A stretch of 64,000 nt of DNA from Parasponia andersonii (GCA_002914805.1 JXTB01000061.1:1032236-1096235), one strand, 5' to 3'. Counted from the stretch's first letter, positions 45,478-58,807 are shown. Notes: generated from the sequence alone by a model not told the origin. Numbers and translations are program-made.

Positions 45478-47639
45478 AGTAAGCCGTGCTCACCTCTGCA
45501 GGAAGGATCCCTGTGCAAACCATACTTATCCAATGCAGATAGACTAGGAAATGTACTTAAAACAGATCTTGTAAAATCATTACACTGGTACTACTTTAAA
45601 TCCAATGCGTGGAAAACTTCATTTCTTTGAAAATCATACTTAAATGATTATGCCATGTTTATGTTTCGGTAAACTTTATAACAGCAATATAAATAACATA
45701 TAATTGAAATAATATACATAAACATGTAGGAAAACATCTTGAATCTACTATTGTTCTTGTGATGCAGTTAAAATAATCTTTATTTACCTTGTGTCTGGTA
45801 GAAAAGATTTCGGAAAGGGTCATTATCCTCTGTGGCAAGGTGTGTAGAAGACTTGATGTCTATTTTATTACTAAAATGATCACTCCAATATAGAATGCTT
45901 TAAAAAAATAAGTACAAGACCAAATCACAACTTTTACAAAAGAAGGAAGCCTAATTATAAAATGAACCAAAATGTCATTTACTTTCATAAAACCCGTTCA
46001 TTTGCTTCTAAATGGTACCATATGGTTTTTAAAATAGCTTGATAGCACCTCCCCTATTTTTAGGATGTCCCCACATGATTAAAATCAAGGTTTAAGACCT
46101 GCAATAACAATCAACAAGTCAATTCCTATATATACAACTCAAAGAGGACCTTTTAGAGCAACCTAGGTATACTTGAATTCCTTTCGTTTAGAAAAAATTT
46201 TAAACCACTTTTACACTTATGTGTCATCATAACCAGCCACCAAATGAGTGTAATAAACAATACAATCCATAAAATATACACTCCAGGTTTAAAAAATCAG
46301 ATTATGAATATAAAAACGTAATCTACCACACATGACAATACTTAAATCCATAACTAGCACACTTTAGGGATTTAAGTCTAACTTTAATCCTTCACTTAAC
46401 CTAGGGGAAACATTACTTTTGAACTAGTTTGAACTTGACTAGTTTGAACTTTTGTTGAAACTCTTACTTTCTAATTCCACAAAAATGATTTCTAAGGCTT
46501 TGAAATTGATCCTAGGACTCAAGAGGACCTAGGGGAAACATTACTTAAGTACTATCAAGAGGAAAATTGAAATAACAAAACAAAACCTAGGAAGAAGAAT
46601 TAGTAGAATTACCCTGACTAGTGTGGACCTATCTTGCTTTCTCGAACTCCAAATTGAGTTCTAGTACTTAGAAACTCTTAGATATGGATAAGGGATTTGA
46701 GAGAAGTATAGAAAGTGGCTGAAGTGTTTCAAGTCATGGCTGGGGTGGAAGAGGAAAGAAATGACCAGATTTGATCAAAAATCAATACTTAATGGTTAAG
46801 AAATGGCATAACTTAAATTTTAAGGGGTATTTTAGGTAGTTTGCTTAGTACATTTCATGTGTCAAGCTCTAAAACATCCTTAGCATACTCACCACATTGC
46901 TGGTCATTCCTACACACTCAAGTGTAGACTAAAATGGTGAAACGTAGCTTAGAAAGTGAAATCTAGTCATACTTTGACTTATGATCCTATATGGCCAATC
47001 TTAATGTAATTTGGTCGAACCTAGCCCCATAACCAATCATTTAACATAAAAATAAGTCAATTAAACTTCAATTAATAATGCAAACTTAGTATCAATTCCT
47101 AATTATTAGAATGCACAAAGATGACGTTACATAATTAAGTTAAATCTAAGCTAGCTTAGTGTAATTATACACAGTTCAGTGCAGTGACTATCATCTCGCG
47201 CTTACCTAGAACGAATATTTTTGAAAATGCTAGAAATGAGTCCTAAATATTGAATTAAAGCTATTTGATGTGCTAAATTCACAGTGAATTTGGTTCCAAA
47301 AAGCGTGAAAAATATATTTTACCAAAAAACTACTATTTGACCAAGTTATCAACAAACATGGTTTTTATTGCATATGCATATAGTATTATCATTCATGAAT
47401 GTATTCTTTGTTCTTTTCGCACACCAAACTCTCTTTCTGAGGGTACTGAGCCTTTACATTGTATGGAAACACTTCAATAACCATTAGTATAATAATACAT
47501 ATTGAAAACATTTCACAATCAAAATGAGCAATTTATCATAAAATTGACTCTAGTTTCATGATATGTCTATTATGTAATATGAACATGTTTATTATTGGCT
47601 TATTATGTATGTGAGAAACTTAGACATCACACTCATTCC

Positions 47640-47804
47640 CTCCTTATTAAATTTCATCTTCGAAATTTGCTTACCCAAATAAGTGAGGATACTTAGTTTT
47701 CATTTCTTCTTCTCTTTCTTGTGTGGCCTCTTCTACTTCGTGGTTTCTCCACAATACTTTTACCAAAGGGATCATCTTGTTTCTAAGCTCTTTCTCTTTT
47801 CTAT
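47640..47804 (-). pseudogene. Tekay-like integrase C-terminus
   Basis: On minus, from the gap leftwards, it reads RKEKELRNKMIPLVKVLWRN followed by HEVEEATQEREEEMKTKYPH and LFG. This KVLWRN-x-x-VEEATWE type of ending is characteristic of the integrase tail of Tekay/Del chromoviruses. It runs to the polypurine tract at 47632-47650, where the LTR starts. The integrase core must lie in the gap. Confidence 0.8.
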
Positions 47805-48477
47805 NNNNNNNNNNNNNNNNNNNNNNNNNNNNNNNNNNNNNNNNNNNNNNNNNNNNNNNNNNNNNNNNNNNNNNNNNNNNNNNNNNNNNNNNNNNNNNNN
47901 NNNNNNNNNNNNNNNNNNNNNNNNNNNNNNNNNNNNNNNNNNNNNNNNNNNNNNNNNNNNNNNNNNNNNNNNNNNNNNNNNNNNNNNNNNNNNNNNNNNN
48001 NNNNNNNNNNNNNNNNNNNNNNNNNNNNNNNNNNNNNNNNNNNNNNNNNNNNNNNNNNNNNNNNNNNNNNNNNNNNNNNNNNNNNNNNNNNNNNNNNNNN
48101 NNNNNNNNNNNNNNNNNNNNNNNNNNNNNNNNNNNNNNNNNNNNNNNNNNNNNNNNNNNNNNNNNNNNNNNNNNNNNNNNNNNNNNNNNNNNNNNNNNNN
48201 NNNNNNNNNNNNNNNNNNNNNNNNNNNNNNNNNNNNNNNNNNNNNNNNNNNNNNNNNNNNNNNNNNNNNNNNNNNNNNNNNNNNNNNNNNNNNNNNNNNN
48301 NNNNNNNNNNNNNNNNNNNNNNNNNNNNNNNNNNNNNNNNNNNNNNNNNNNNNNNNNNNNNNNNNNNNNNNNNNNNNNNNNNNNNNNNNNNNNNNNNNNN
48401 NNNNNNNNNNNNNNNNNNNNNNNNNNNNNNNNNNNNNNNNNNNNNNNNNNNNNNNNNNNNNNNNNNNNNNNNNNNNN
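47805..48477. other. Assembly gap (673 N)
   Basis: Unsequenced. By position it should contain the integrase catalytic core of the Tekay-like element. An intact core needs more than 673 bp, so the gap size is an estimate or the integrase is deleted. Confidence 1.
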
Positions 48478-49985
48478 GGCACACACAATCTATTTCTATA
48501 TCTGATTACACCATCACTAGAAATTTGGAAGGCCACCTCTTTTCCAAACTCTATCTTAGTCTTTAAGCTTGTTAAATAGGGATCTGTATTCTAGCCTTGT
48601 TTGATTTTCTCTAAAATTGTAGGTTGCAATGTAAGAGCTGCTAATTTCTCCATTAAACCTGTAGGCACAATCTCTAATTCCAATTGATGCAAATCTATCA
48701 AAAAATGTTCCCGATGAACATACTTAAGTGACATAGCAGCTAATGACTTTCTACTTAGAGCATTTGCAACCACATTAGATTAACCTGAATTATAGTTAAT
48801 TTCACAATCATAGTCTTTCACTAATTCAAACCATTTATTTTTATATTCTTTTAGTTGACTAGAAGCATAGGTGATAACCTTACCATTTTGCATCAGAACA
48901 CAGCCTAGACCATTCTTTGAAGCATCACTATAAACAAAAAATCCTCCTGATCTAGTGGGTATACAAAGTATAGGAGCTGTGACCAAATGATTCTTTAACC
49001 CTTGAAAAATCTTTTCACAATTATCATCCCAATGAAATTTCATGTTCTTTCTAGTCAACTGAGTCAATAGAGAAGCCAACTTAGAAAATCCTTCCACGAC
49101 CCTTCTATAATAACCAGTTAATCCCAAGAAACTACGAATCTCTGAAATATTTGTAGGTCTTAACCAATTACTTACAGCTTCAACCTTCGTTGGATCCATA
49201 GAAATACCATTTCCAGACACGACATGACCAAGGAAGATAACTTTTTCTAACCAGAACTCACAATTCTTAAACTTTGCATACAACTGCTTTTCTTTTAGGA
49301 TCCTCAAAACTTTTCTCAAATGCTCTATATGCTCCTCCTTTGAGCGTGAGTAGATAAAAATATCATCAATGAACACTATACCAAAACTATCCAAGAAATC
49401 GTTAAATACTCTATTCATCATATCTATAAAAACAACTGGAGCATTAGTTAAACCGAAGGGCATCACTAAAAACTCATAGTATTCGTATCTCATCCTAAAA
49501 GTTGCCTTAGGAATATCTTCTTCCTTAATCTTCAGTTGACGGTATCCCGATCTTAAATCAATCATGGAAAATACTGAAGCAGCTTGTAACTGATCAAACA
49601 AATCGTCAATTCTAGGGAGAGGATATTTAGTCTTGATTGTAACCTTATTTAACTCTCTATAATCAATACAAAGTCTCATAGTTCCATCTTTCTTCTTTAC
49701 AAATAGCACTGGAGCACCCTATGGTGAAAAGCTTGGACGTATGAAACCCTTGTCCAAAAGCTCCTGTAATTGTACCTTTATTTCCTTCAACTCTACTGGA
49801 GCCATTCTATATGGTGCTTTAGAAATAGGAGCAGTGCCAGGTAGCAAGTCAATAGCAAACTCTATCTCTCTATCAGGTGGTAATCCTGGTCGATCTTCTG
49901 GGAATACCTCTAGAAATTCATTAACTATTGGTACTTCTTGTGGCTTCATCCTAAGTTCTTCTCTAGTATCCATTACATTTGCCAA
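48478..49985 (-). pseudogene. Tekay-like reverse transcriptase and RNase H
   Basis: An open frame at 49709-48780 encodes most of a gypsy RT. It reads [20 protein letters not shown], then [33 protein letters not shown] and the polymerase motif [14 protein letters not shown], with FIDD instead of the usual YVDD/YLDD. The connection reads [20 protein letters not shown]. The RNase H starts [18 protein letters not shown] and [10 protein letters not shown], then jumps to [16 protein letters not shown]. The middle, with the catalytic Glu and second Asp, is therefore deleted. Upstream (49985-49719) is the RT entry region ([34 protein letters not shown]). A TAG separates these frames at about 49717. 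Downstream, 48773-48591 (NALSRKSLAAMSLKY) is the RNase H end. Confidence 0.9.
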
Positions 49986-49997
49986 ATAACCAGTACA

Positions 49998-50470
49998 TCA
50001 TTTCTCAAGTAACTTCCTTGCTTTTATCATTGAAATAATTGGTACCATTTTCTTCCTAGAAGAACCAAGGAAAGTAAACTCTTCTTCACCAGGTGGCTGA
50101 AATACCACTCTCTTACCATTACAATCAATGCTAGCATGATACTTAGATAGCCAATCCATACCCAAAATCACCTCAAATTCCTGCATATCCAATACTATTA
50201 AGTCTACCCACAACTCTCTACCATTTATTTGTATTGGACACACTTTTAAAACTTGGCCAGAATATAGCATTTTCCTAGATAGAATAGTTACACAGTATCT
50301 TAAATTCAAAGTTTCAGGTGATCTACCCAATTTTCTCACATATGTTGGTGATACAAATGAATGTATAGCTCCTAAATCTATTAATATATTTGTGAAGATA
50401 TTAAAGATAGAGATCTCACCTGCTACAACCGATGGATCAACCTCAGCATCTGTCGCAGTCATGGTAAACA
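49998..50470 (-). pseudogene. Tekay-like aspartic protease
   Basis: Continuous in frame with the zinc knuckle. The active-site loop reads ILIDLGAIHSFVSPTYV. Here DLGA takes the place of DSGA/DTGA, so the catalytic Asp is kept but its neighbour has changed. The flap and the C-terminal hydrophobic-hydrophobic-Gly motif follow (VILGMDWLSKYHASIDC). The tail ends near MVPIISMIKARKLLEK at the stop at 49998. Confidence 0.85.
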
Positions 50471-51498
50471 CACAAGCTGGAACTTTCTTTTGTTCACCAG
50501 AGGTGGAGGGACAATCTCTAGAAAAATGTCCTATCTTACCACAGGTATAACATGCCCTACTACTAAAAAGGCAATCACCTTTATAAGGCTTTCCACATTT
50601 AGGACAAGTAACTTTCTGATTCAAATTTGATTTCATTGTTGTCCTGTTGTTGGGCATTTTGAAGGATCTTGTCTTTGTTCTTGACCCTGTGGAAATTTCC
50701 TTTTACCGCCATTAAACCCTAGTTGAGTACCTTTTCCAAAATTTGCATTCTTTCTCGCCATATTTATGTTTCTTCTAACTTCTAGTGCCTTTACCGCCTT
50801 TAGTTCAGCTTCAAGAGCTTTCTCTGCAACTTCTGTGTAAGGTACACCATTTCTTGTAGACATCTTAATATCCCTATATATTTCTGCATTAAGCCCCTGT
50901 AGAAACTGATTTACTTTCAACTCATTGGTACTTATTATATGAGAAGCAAAGTAGGATAGCTCATCAAATTTCTTTATATAGTCACACACAGGCATGCCAC
51001 CTTGCTTCAAATTAGTAAACTTAGCCGCCTTTGCAAGTTGATGAGTTTTACTAAAGTACTTCCTATAAAAGATTTCCTTAAATCTCTCCCAAGTCAATCT
51101 ATTAACATCAGTGATTGACTTTAAGGAATCCCACCAATTCCTGATATCCATTTGGAACATATAAGTAGCATAAGAATCTTTCTCCTCTTCAGGGATTCTT
51201 ATATAATCAAAAAAATCTTCAAACTCTGAATCGACTCCTCAGATAATAATGGATCGGTTTCACCTTTAAAAGCTAGAGATTTATTCTTCCTAAATCTTTC
51301 AGAAGCTGGTTCATAATTTTCTTGTCTAGCTACAACTTGTACTGGTAATTGTTCTTCTCTCCTTTGATATCATTCAATAACCCTCCCTATTTTTTGAGCT
51401 TGTCTCTCTACTAATTCAGCAAATCGATGTATAGTAGTATCTTTGTCATTGTCTTGATCACCCCTCTGTTGGCTAGTCTGACCTTTACCCCTTGGCAT
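50471..51498 (-). pseudogene. Tekay-like gag
   Basis: It starts MPRGKGQTSQQRGDQDNDKD at 51498, about 180 bases after the primer-binding site. The retrotransposon-gag core is at 51160-50633 (SLKSITDVNRLTWERFKEIF; YRKYFSKTHQLAKAAKFTNL; KQGGMPVCDYIKKFDELSYF). The basic nucleocapsid (KRKFPQGQEQRQDPSK) comes next. Then come a first cysteine pair CPKCGKPYKGDC and a perfect CCHC knuckle CYTCGKIGHFSRDC (about 50515-50560). Stops and frame changes lie near 51370, 51230 and at the 50633/50657 overlap. Confidence 0.85.
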
Positions 51499-51679
51499 AA
51501 TTTCCTGTACAGTGGCCCTTTACTTATAAACAAACATAATAGCCAATAATAATGTGTGCATCAAATTTATATAACAAAATAAAGTTCACGTATGCAATTA
51601 ATTAGACTTACCGGTTGACTGAGCTTTCTATCACATGATCATACATATGTAGGCAGTCTTCAAAAATGACTAAACCTCG
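51499..51679 (-). other. Leader between primer-binding site and gag, no gene
   Basis: Short untranslated leader of the Tekay-like element on minus. It shows no clear signal. Confidence 0.5.
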
Positions 51680-51691
51680 ACTCTAATACAT
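51680..51691 (-). other. Primer-binding site, degenerate (initiator Met type)
   Basis: On minus it reads TGTATTAGAGTC followed by GAGGTTTAG, compared with TGGTATCAGAGC. It lies four bases after the LTR end at 51696. Its position fixes 51696-58230 as the 5' LTR. Confidence 0.75.
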
Positions 51692-51695
51692 AACT

Positions 51696-54600
51696 GTAAC
51701 ACCCCCTAGCCTAACTATATGACTATGTAGATCAAACTAGGAAGCATTACTCTTTTTTATATCAAAACTTTAGTTTTGTTCAAAAATTTGGGCCAATTTA
51801 AACTTTTTACACTCTACAATAAAAGAACATGCGTGGCATTACTTTCTGAAAGTGTCTTTACAAAATGTACAACTAAAAAGTCCTTATCCATTTATCTTGC
51901 CATCCACAATGATATTTACATCATACCAAAATATCAAACTACAAAGAAAACATCGCCCATAAGTCAAGCTCATCTAAATCTATACGATCATGGCGAAAAG
52001 AAAGCGTGCTAGTCGACTAGCAACTTTATACATCATATATCTCATCACCTGTATCACAGGAACTAAATGAGCTAATGCTCAGTAAGTAAAGATCATGCAT
52101 GCTTGTGTATGTGTTTCTTGCATAAACTTCATTGAAATTTCCATTATACTCTTTCTTTCATAACTTTTCATTTTGATGCACTTTTCTTAGAAAATATTTC
52201 TTTATAGGGCCCTTGAGTACACTACAAAGTTGCGGCAGTCGGTAGGCCATGCCCACCTATGTGGGAAGGAAACACATGGCCAATGCGAACCACACCTACT
52301 CAATGCAGACTGACTATGTAATGCACCTAATAAATCTCAAATTACAATGCTCAGTCCCGGTAGTCAGTAAGTTGTGCCCACCTATGCGGGAAGGATGCTT
52401 GTGCAAACCATAGTTTCCCAACACAGATAGACTAGACAATGTATTTAAAACATATCTTATAAAATTAGTACAATGGTACTACTTTAAATCCAATGCGTGG
52501 AAAACTTCATTTCTTTGAAACTTATGCTTAAATGATCATGACATGCTTATGTTTCTATAAACATTACAACAACAATATAAATAACATATAATTGAAATAA
52601 CATACATAAGCATGCAGGAAAACATCTTGGATCTACTATTGTTCTGCTGATGCAGTTAAAATAATTCTTTACTTACCTTGTGTCTGGTAGAAAATATAGT
52701 GGAAAGGGTTATTATTCTTTGTGGCAAGGTGTGTGGAAGACCTGATGTCAATTTTATTACTAAAATGATCATTATAATGTAGAATGCTTAAAAAAAATAA
52801 GCACAAGATTGAATCACAACTTTTACAAAAGGAGGAAGCCTAATCATAAAATGAACCAAAATGTCATCTACTTTCATAAAAACTCGTCTATTTGCTTCTA
52901 AATGGTACCATTTGGTTTTAAAAATAATTTGACAGCACCTCCCCTATTTTTAGGACATCCCCACATGATTCAAATCATGGTTTAAGACCTGTAATAACAA
53001 TCAACAAGCCAATTCCATATATACAACTCAAAGAGGATCTTTTAGAGCAACCTAGGTACACTTGAATTCCTTTCGTTTAGACAAAATTTAAAACCACTTT
53101 TACACTTATGTGTCATTATAACCAGCTACCAAATGAGTGCAATAAATAATTGGATCCATAAAATATATACTCCAAGTTTAGAAAATCAGATTACGAATAT
53201 AAAAATGTAATCTACCACACATGACAACACTTAAATCCATAACTAGCACACTTTAGGGCTTTAAGTCTAACTTTAATCTTCCACTTAAATTCTGTATTTT
53301 TAGCCATATATAAGGTTTCGTTAGACCTTTATTCATCAAATAAAAGCTTTGATTCAAGAGCTAAAGCAATAGAGGTAAATTACCAATTCTAAATTCCACA
53401 AAAAGCTCACCTTGACTAGTTTGAACTTTTGTTGAGGTTCTTGCCTTCTACGTCCACAAAAATAATTTCTAAGGCTTTGAAATTGATCATAGGACTCAAA
53501 AGGACCTAGAGGAAACATTACTTAAGTATTATCAAGTATAGAATTGAAATAACAATAAAAAACCTAGGAAGAAGAATTAGTAGAATTACCTTGACTAGTT
53601 TGGACTTATCTTGCTTTCTCGAACTCCAATTTGAGTTCTACCACTTGGAAACTCTTAGAAATGGATAAGGGGAGTTAAGAGAAGTATAGAAAATGGATAG
53701 AGTGGTTCAAGTCGTGGCTGGGGGAGGAAAAGGAAAGAAATGACAAAATTTGATCAAAAATAAGTACTTAATGGCTAAGAAAGGGCATAACTTAAATTCT
53801 AAGGGGTAGTTTAGGTATTTTGCTCATTACTTTTCATGTGTCAAGCTCTAAAACATCCTTAGCATACTCACCATATTTTTGGTCCGTCCTCTACACCCAA
53901 GTGTAGATCAAAATAGTGAAACCTAGCTTAGAAAGTGAAATCTAGTCATACTTTAACTTATGATCCTATATGGCCAATCTTATTGTAATTTGGTGGAACC
54001 TAGCCCCATAACCAATCATTAAACATAAAAATAAGTCAATTATACTCTAATTAATAATGCAAACTTAGTATTAATTCTTAATTATTAGAATGCACAAAGA
54101 TGACGTTACACGATTAAGCTGAATCTAAGCTAGCTTAGTGTCATTAAATACAGTTCAGTACAATGATTGCCACCTCGTGCTTACCTGGAATGAACATTTT
54201 TGAAAATGCTAGAAATGAGTCCTAAACATTGAATTAAAGTTATTTGACGTGCTAAATTCATAGTGAATTTGGTTCCGAAAAGCGTGAAAAAGATATTTTA
54301 CCGAAAAACTACTGTTTGACCAAGTTATTAATAGACATGGTTTTTATTGCATGTGCATATAGTATTGTCATTCATGAATGTGTTCTTTGTTCTTTTCACA
54401 CACCAAGCTCTCTTTCTAAGGGTACTGAGCCTTTACACTATATGGGAACACTTCGATAATCATTAGTATAATAATACATATTGAATGTATTTAGCGATCA
54501 AAATAAGCAATATCTCATAAAATTGACACTAGTTCCATGATATGTCTATTATGTAACATGAAGATGTTTATTATTGGCTTATTATGTAACGACCCGACTT

Positions 54601-57600
54601 TTTTTGATCGTTAACTACTTACCTTCTTAGCTTAAAAAAAATTAGATGCTGAAAAATTCATGAAATTTTTTTTTTATTTCTTTTTAAGAGATTTATATTC
54701 ATAACTAACGATTTACTTCAATTTTGAAAACAAGTAAATGCTTCTCAATGGTTAAGTCCCCTTTATTTAAATTTGATTATAAACTTTTTATTAAGGTGAT
54801 TTATGTAGTGCGCAATGATAAAGGGCTCCCAGGTGAGGAAGGGGGTCACATACGGACCACTTAAGTCCCAGGCTCTCCTTAGACAGTTTAGGTCTTTTTG
54901 ACAGAACCCCTTATGTTTTGCATTTATTTAAATCAAAATATTTTCTCTTTTATATCAAAAAAAAAACGTCTGTTTAACTCTTATTAAATCGAAATACATT
55001 TTCAAGTTTAATTTGATTAAATCATGCATTACGAAATAAAATGCCAAGTTATAAGTATGTTTTCAAATAATATCAAGCTTATATAATTGAAATCATTTGT
55101 CTCATAATAAAAAATATGCGGAAGAAATTTTAATGGCGGTATTCCATTGCCCGTGCCTCGCATCATCCCCGCCTTAATTCCAGCTAACCCATCAATCAAA
55201 TAAGAGGTTTCTTTCTTTTGGTACCTATAGCATAGATACTTATAAAATGTGAGCTTTCACTCAGTAAGTACAATGAAATTCTCACAAAACATTTTACTTA
55301 TGAACAAATAATTCTCTTTTTTTTTTTGAAAGTTTAGTTATGCTGTTTTATGAAATCATTACTTTATGCTTTATTATAAGATATTGTATCATGATTTTAT
55401 CTCATTCTTGATTATAAAGTCTTTTATCTTTCTTATGGGCCCTGGTGTACATACCGAGTGTGCACTACCAAATGGGGAATCAGGGGAGCTACCCAACTGA
55501 AAACTCCCACGGTCATAATCTTAACACACTTTTCCTCGGGAATTCTCACTTAGGGGAGGTCAGTCTTATCTTCCCTCATATATTCTCACTTAGTAGAGGT
55601 TGGTACGACACCTTTAAATTCTTCATCTTATTTAGTCCTTTTTTTTTTATATGAATGGGTACGCTTCAGTGAATCCAAACTTATATTCCACTATCGTAGT
55701 ATTTCCTTTATTAAAGTATGTTGAAGTATGATAACATTGTAAAGTAAACATATATCATTTTTTTTATAGCATAGGAAATGTATCTTTATAAGCATAAATT
55801 ATACATAGGTCATACAATAATAATAAAAAGGCAAGTTAATACATGAAATTAATTCAAACATATCATACTGTAAACATGAAACATTTTCAACTATCCATGC
55901 CATAGGTGAAATTGTACTTACCTCGTAGTATGATTGTCCTAGTTCCACTCGTTAATTACATACGTCTAGATCGAAGTTTGCCTTGACATATATATACTCT
56001 ATTTGTTAGAGAAAATTTAAACTAGCCTTATATTTATTATTATTATTATTATTATTTATTATATATATATATATATATTTTTTTTTTACTTACTTAGTGA
56101 ACTTAAAATATCTAAGACTCATTCTTGATCCAGCATCAAACTTCACATTTGAGAAATAATGTCACACTATATTCATTGACTAATTTATACTTTCACTTAA
56201 ATGGATGAGAATTGATTCTCCTTAACCTTGATCATAATAATCTTTTTCATCTATCAATAATTTGGTTGTTGATTTGATTAACATCATCCTAAATTAATTA
56301 AGTTTCCTTAATTCTATTTCTTTTCATTAAATACCTTGAATTATTCTTGATTAATTTCTTTATTAGTAATTAAGGGTCATAATATAATAATTGAGTCAAC
56401 CATACTAAGGGATAAACAGATTTAATATCTAAAATCATATTTGGACTAAATATTATTTGGTATTGATCACGCTTTTCAAGCTATCACTAAACTTAGGCAA
56501 AATACAATTAGAGGTATACCTTACTTATTTCCTATAATTGATTTCATGTTTTAAATTTAAGTAAATCTTTTCTTATCCCAATAAGATATCTAATATATAT
56601 ATATATATATATATTTGTTAAAGATTCTTCCTTTAATTACTTTTACACTTTAAAATAGTATTAAACTTGCCTAAAATAACTTTTTCACATATTTTACCCA
56701 TATTTTGTCAAAATTACACTTTTGACCCAAATACTCAAAATTTTTTCATTTTAGTCCTTCCAACTTTTGAGCAAACATCTTTAATTTTTGGAAAGCATTT
56801 CTAATGGGTAAAAATCTGTTCTAAGGATCTAAGTCTAAATCATTAAGCTTGGTTCATTTTCATGCATATTTTATTTTAGGGTCTTACACTAGCAAAAATC
56901 TTCCACTTTTTTGTGTTTAGTCATTTTGATTTTATTATTATTATGAAGTATTCATATTTAGAGGCTTAAGAAATCAATAAAATAAGTCTCAATGTAATAT
57001 AAATTATATAACATCTAAAGTAGGTCAAATATATTATTACCTATTTATTCTTTTATATAATCTATTTAAACACATAACAAGTAAGGTGAGGGAATAAATA
57101 CCTTCCAAGTTTGGATCTTCTTTCTTACATCTCCACCACAAAATTAAGTACTCTCTTCTCTTGATTATAATTCTAAATTTCTAGAGTCGATGGGTAAAAT
57201 ATTATAGCTCTTATGGATTTGGAAGAAAGTGAGGTAGAAAGAGTTTTTTTTTTTTTTTTTGGAGAAGAAATAATTGTAAATATGAAGATAGTTTTGGCTA
57301 AGTAATTTGAAATGTTAACCATGGATTTGAATTGCCAAATAAATGATCTATTTATAGGCCATCTATGAAAGGTATCCAATAATACATACTTTCACATTCT
57401 ATGAAAAAATCCAAGCATCATTATTATCAATTTGTCAAAATATCTTCTTTTCCTACTCCATTACCTTACCTTTTACTTTATTTTTTTACTCATCCACTAT
57501 CTTTGTCTCTAATCTTTCTTTTTTTTCAATTATTTGGAATCCAATACCAGTAGCTCCCAAAGAAAGTTTCCACTATATTAATATTTTTTTATAACTTTTG

Positions 57601-58230
57601 AATTATTTTGGAGAAAAAAGATACTAATTAGTTTTGTCTATGTCTTCCACTTTGAAATATGGCCACTAATTTCCAAAGAACATTTCCACTATGATTTCCT
57701 TTTTTCCTACCTTTTGAATTACTCATTAACTTTATCCTTTTCTTTTTCTATTCGACTCATTAAAGTCATTACCTTCCTAAGGTAAAACTTTACTACTTTT
57801 CATCTTTTTCTATAACTTATTTTCCACCTTTAGATTAATATACTTAAATCCTAGCCATTCAAAATATGGCATGGTACTATTTTGGTGCAACTATTAACTT
57901 TAGATTATAAAATGTAACAATTTTAATGTGACATAAACATGTCACATTTTTAATTAGATTATATTGATGTACATAATATAATTATTGTAAAATAAATTTA
58001 TTACTAAGGAAAACTAACTTAGAAATTATAAGTTAAAATGATGATTGACTATGGTTTTCTCACATAATAAAATTTAACATTAAAATAATACTACGTATAT
58101 AATTTCAAGTATCTGTGAATGCAAACTTAATAAAATTTGATACTAAGTATATAATACTTCTACTAATATTACAAGTCTAAAGATTTCTAGGGGATGACAT
58201 ATTATACATGTGAGAAACTTAGGTATCACA
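51696..58230 (-). mobile_element. 5' LTR of the Tekay-like element (contains a solo LTR)
   Basis: TG...CA ends (TGTAACACCCCCTAGCC; GGTATCACA), aligned to 41098-47631. The element's TSD AGGAA follows at 58231-58235. It is interrupted at 54585-58199 by a solo LTR. The net length is about 2.92 kb. The difference of about 90 bp from the partner is largely a segment around 53280-53400 that is replaced by a shorter one at 46380-46440. Confidence 0.9.
54585..58199 (-). mobile_element. Solo LTR, family G2, copy 2
   Basis: 3615 bp, TGTAACGACCCGAC...GGGATGACA, perfect TSD TATTA (54580-54584, 58200-58204). The empty site is at 47598-47612 (GGCTTATTATGTATGTGAG). It is collinear with copy 1 over its whole length, including the TATA box at 57348-57358. 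(AT)n runs at 56060-56080 and 56591-56613 and a deletion relative to copy 1 near 56613 (43752-43905 in copy 1) account for length differences. There is no coding content. Confidence 0.85.
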
Positions 58231-58235
58231 AGGAA

Positions 58236-58795
58236 GGCTCTAGAACGTGGTAGATACTTCTAGAATGATCAAGAGAGGTCTTGGCCATGCTAAAAGACTC
58301 TAGATGATGCTAATAAGTCTTAGAAGGCTCTAGATATGGCGGGATGGTGCTAGATGGGTTGGACGGTCCTAGAAACTCCTAAAATAACTTAGAAGAGCCA
58401 AGATAGTGGGTGAACTTCTTAGAAGGATCTAGGCCATGCTTGTTCTAGATTTCTCTATGTAAATATCTTTATAGATATTACCATTTTATTTGAGAATACT
58501 CTAGACCCTTTGTAAGATCATGCTACTTGGCATGATCATAATCCTTGGTTAGTTTAGGCTTTACCTATATAAAGGACCCCTTAGGTTCATCTATAGACAA
58601 GTCCTATTTGTGAGAGTTGTAAACATTTTAAGAGTAATACAAAGCATTCATTTACTCAAACTCTCTTATTGTTTGTCACTTTGTCTCACAGCTTACTGTA
58701 AGTCCCTTTCTTGAGTGTTGGTAGGCAAACTTAGTACGATAGACTATGCTAAGTGTCGCACAATTGTCTAGTTTAAGGCTAGGGTCATGAAAGCA
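58236..58795 (+). mobile_element. 5' LTR of the chromodomain element, second part
   Basis: It resumes GGCTCTAGAACGTGG after the AGGAA duplication and ends AAAGCA at 58795. It has a TATA box CTATATAAAGG (58565-58575) and a dense set of CTCTAGA/TTCTAGAA/CTTAGAAG motifs between 58236 and 58455. Together with 40925-41097 it makes an LTR of about 0.73 kb, or 0.66 kb without the 75-bp duplication. Confidence 0.85.
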
Positions 58796-58807
58796 GGGTA
58801 TCAGAGC
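58796..58807 (+). other. Primer-binding site (initiator Met type)
   Basis: GGGTATCAGAGC, one base from TGGTATCAGAGC, immediately after the LTR end. Confidence 0.85.

Larger units (their letters stand above)
41098..47631 (-). mobile_element. 3' LTR of the Tekay-like element (contains a solo LTR)
   Basis: On plus it starts TGTAACACCCCCTAGCC and ends ATCACA. In sense (minus) it therefore starts TGTGATGTC, right after the polypurine tract TAATAAGGAGGGAATGAG (47632-47650). It aligns with 51696-58230. It is interrupted at 41773-45477 by a solo LTR of another family. Without that insertion and its TSD it is about 2.82 kb. No genes are inside. Confidence 0.9.

Noticed and set aside
47671-48579. Several long open frames on both strands spanning the gap
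   Set aside because: They are open only because the 673 N contain no stop codons. The real content is only the integrase tail on minus at 47640-47804.
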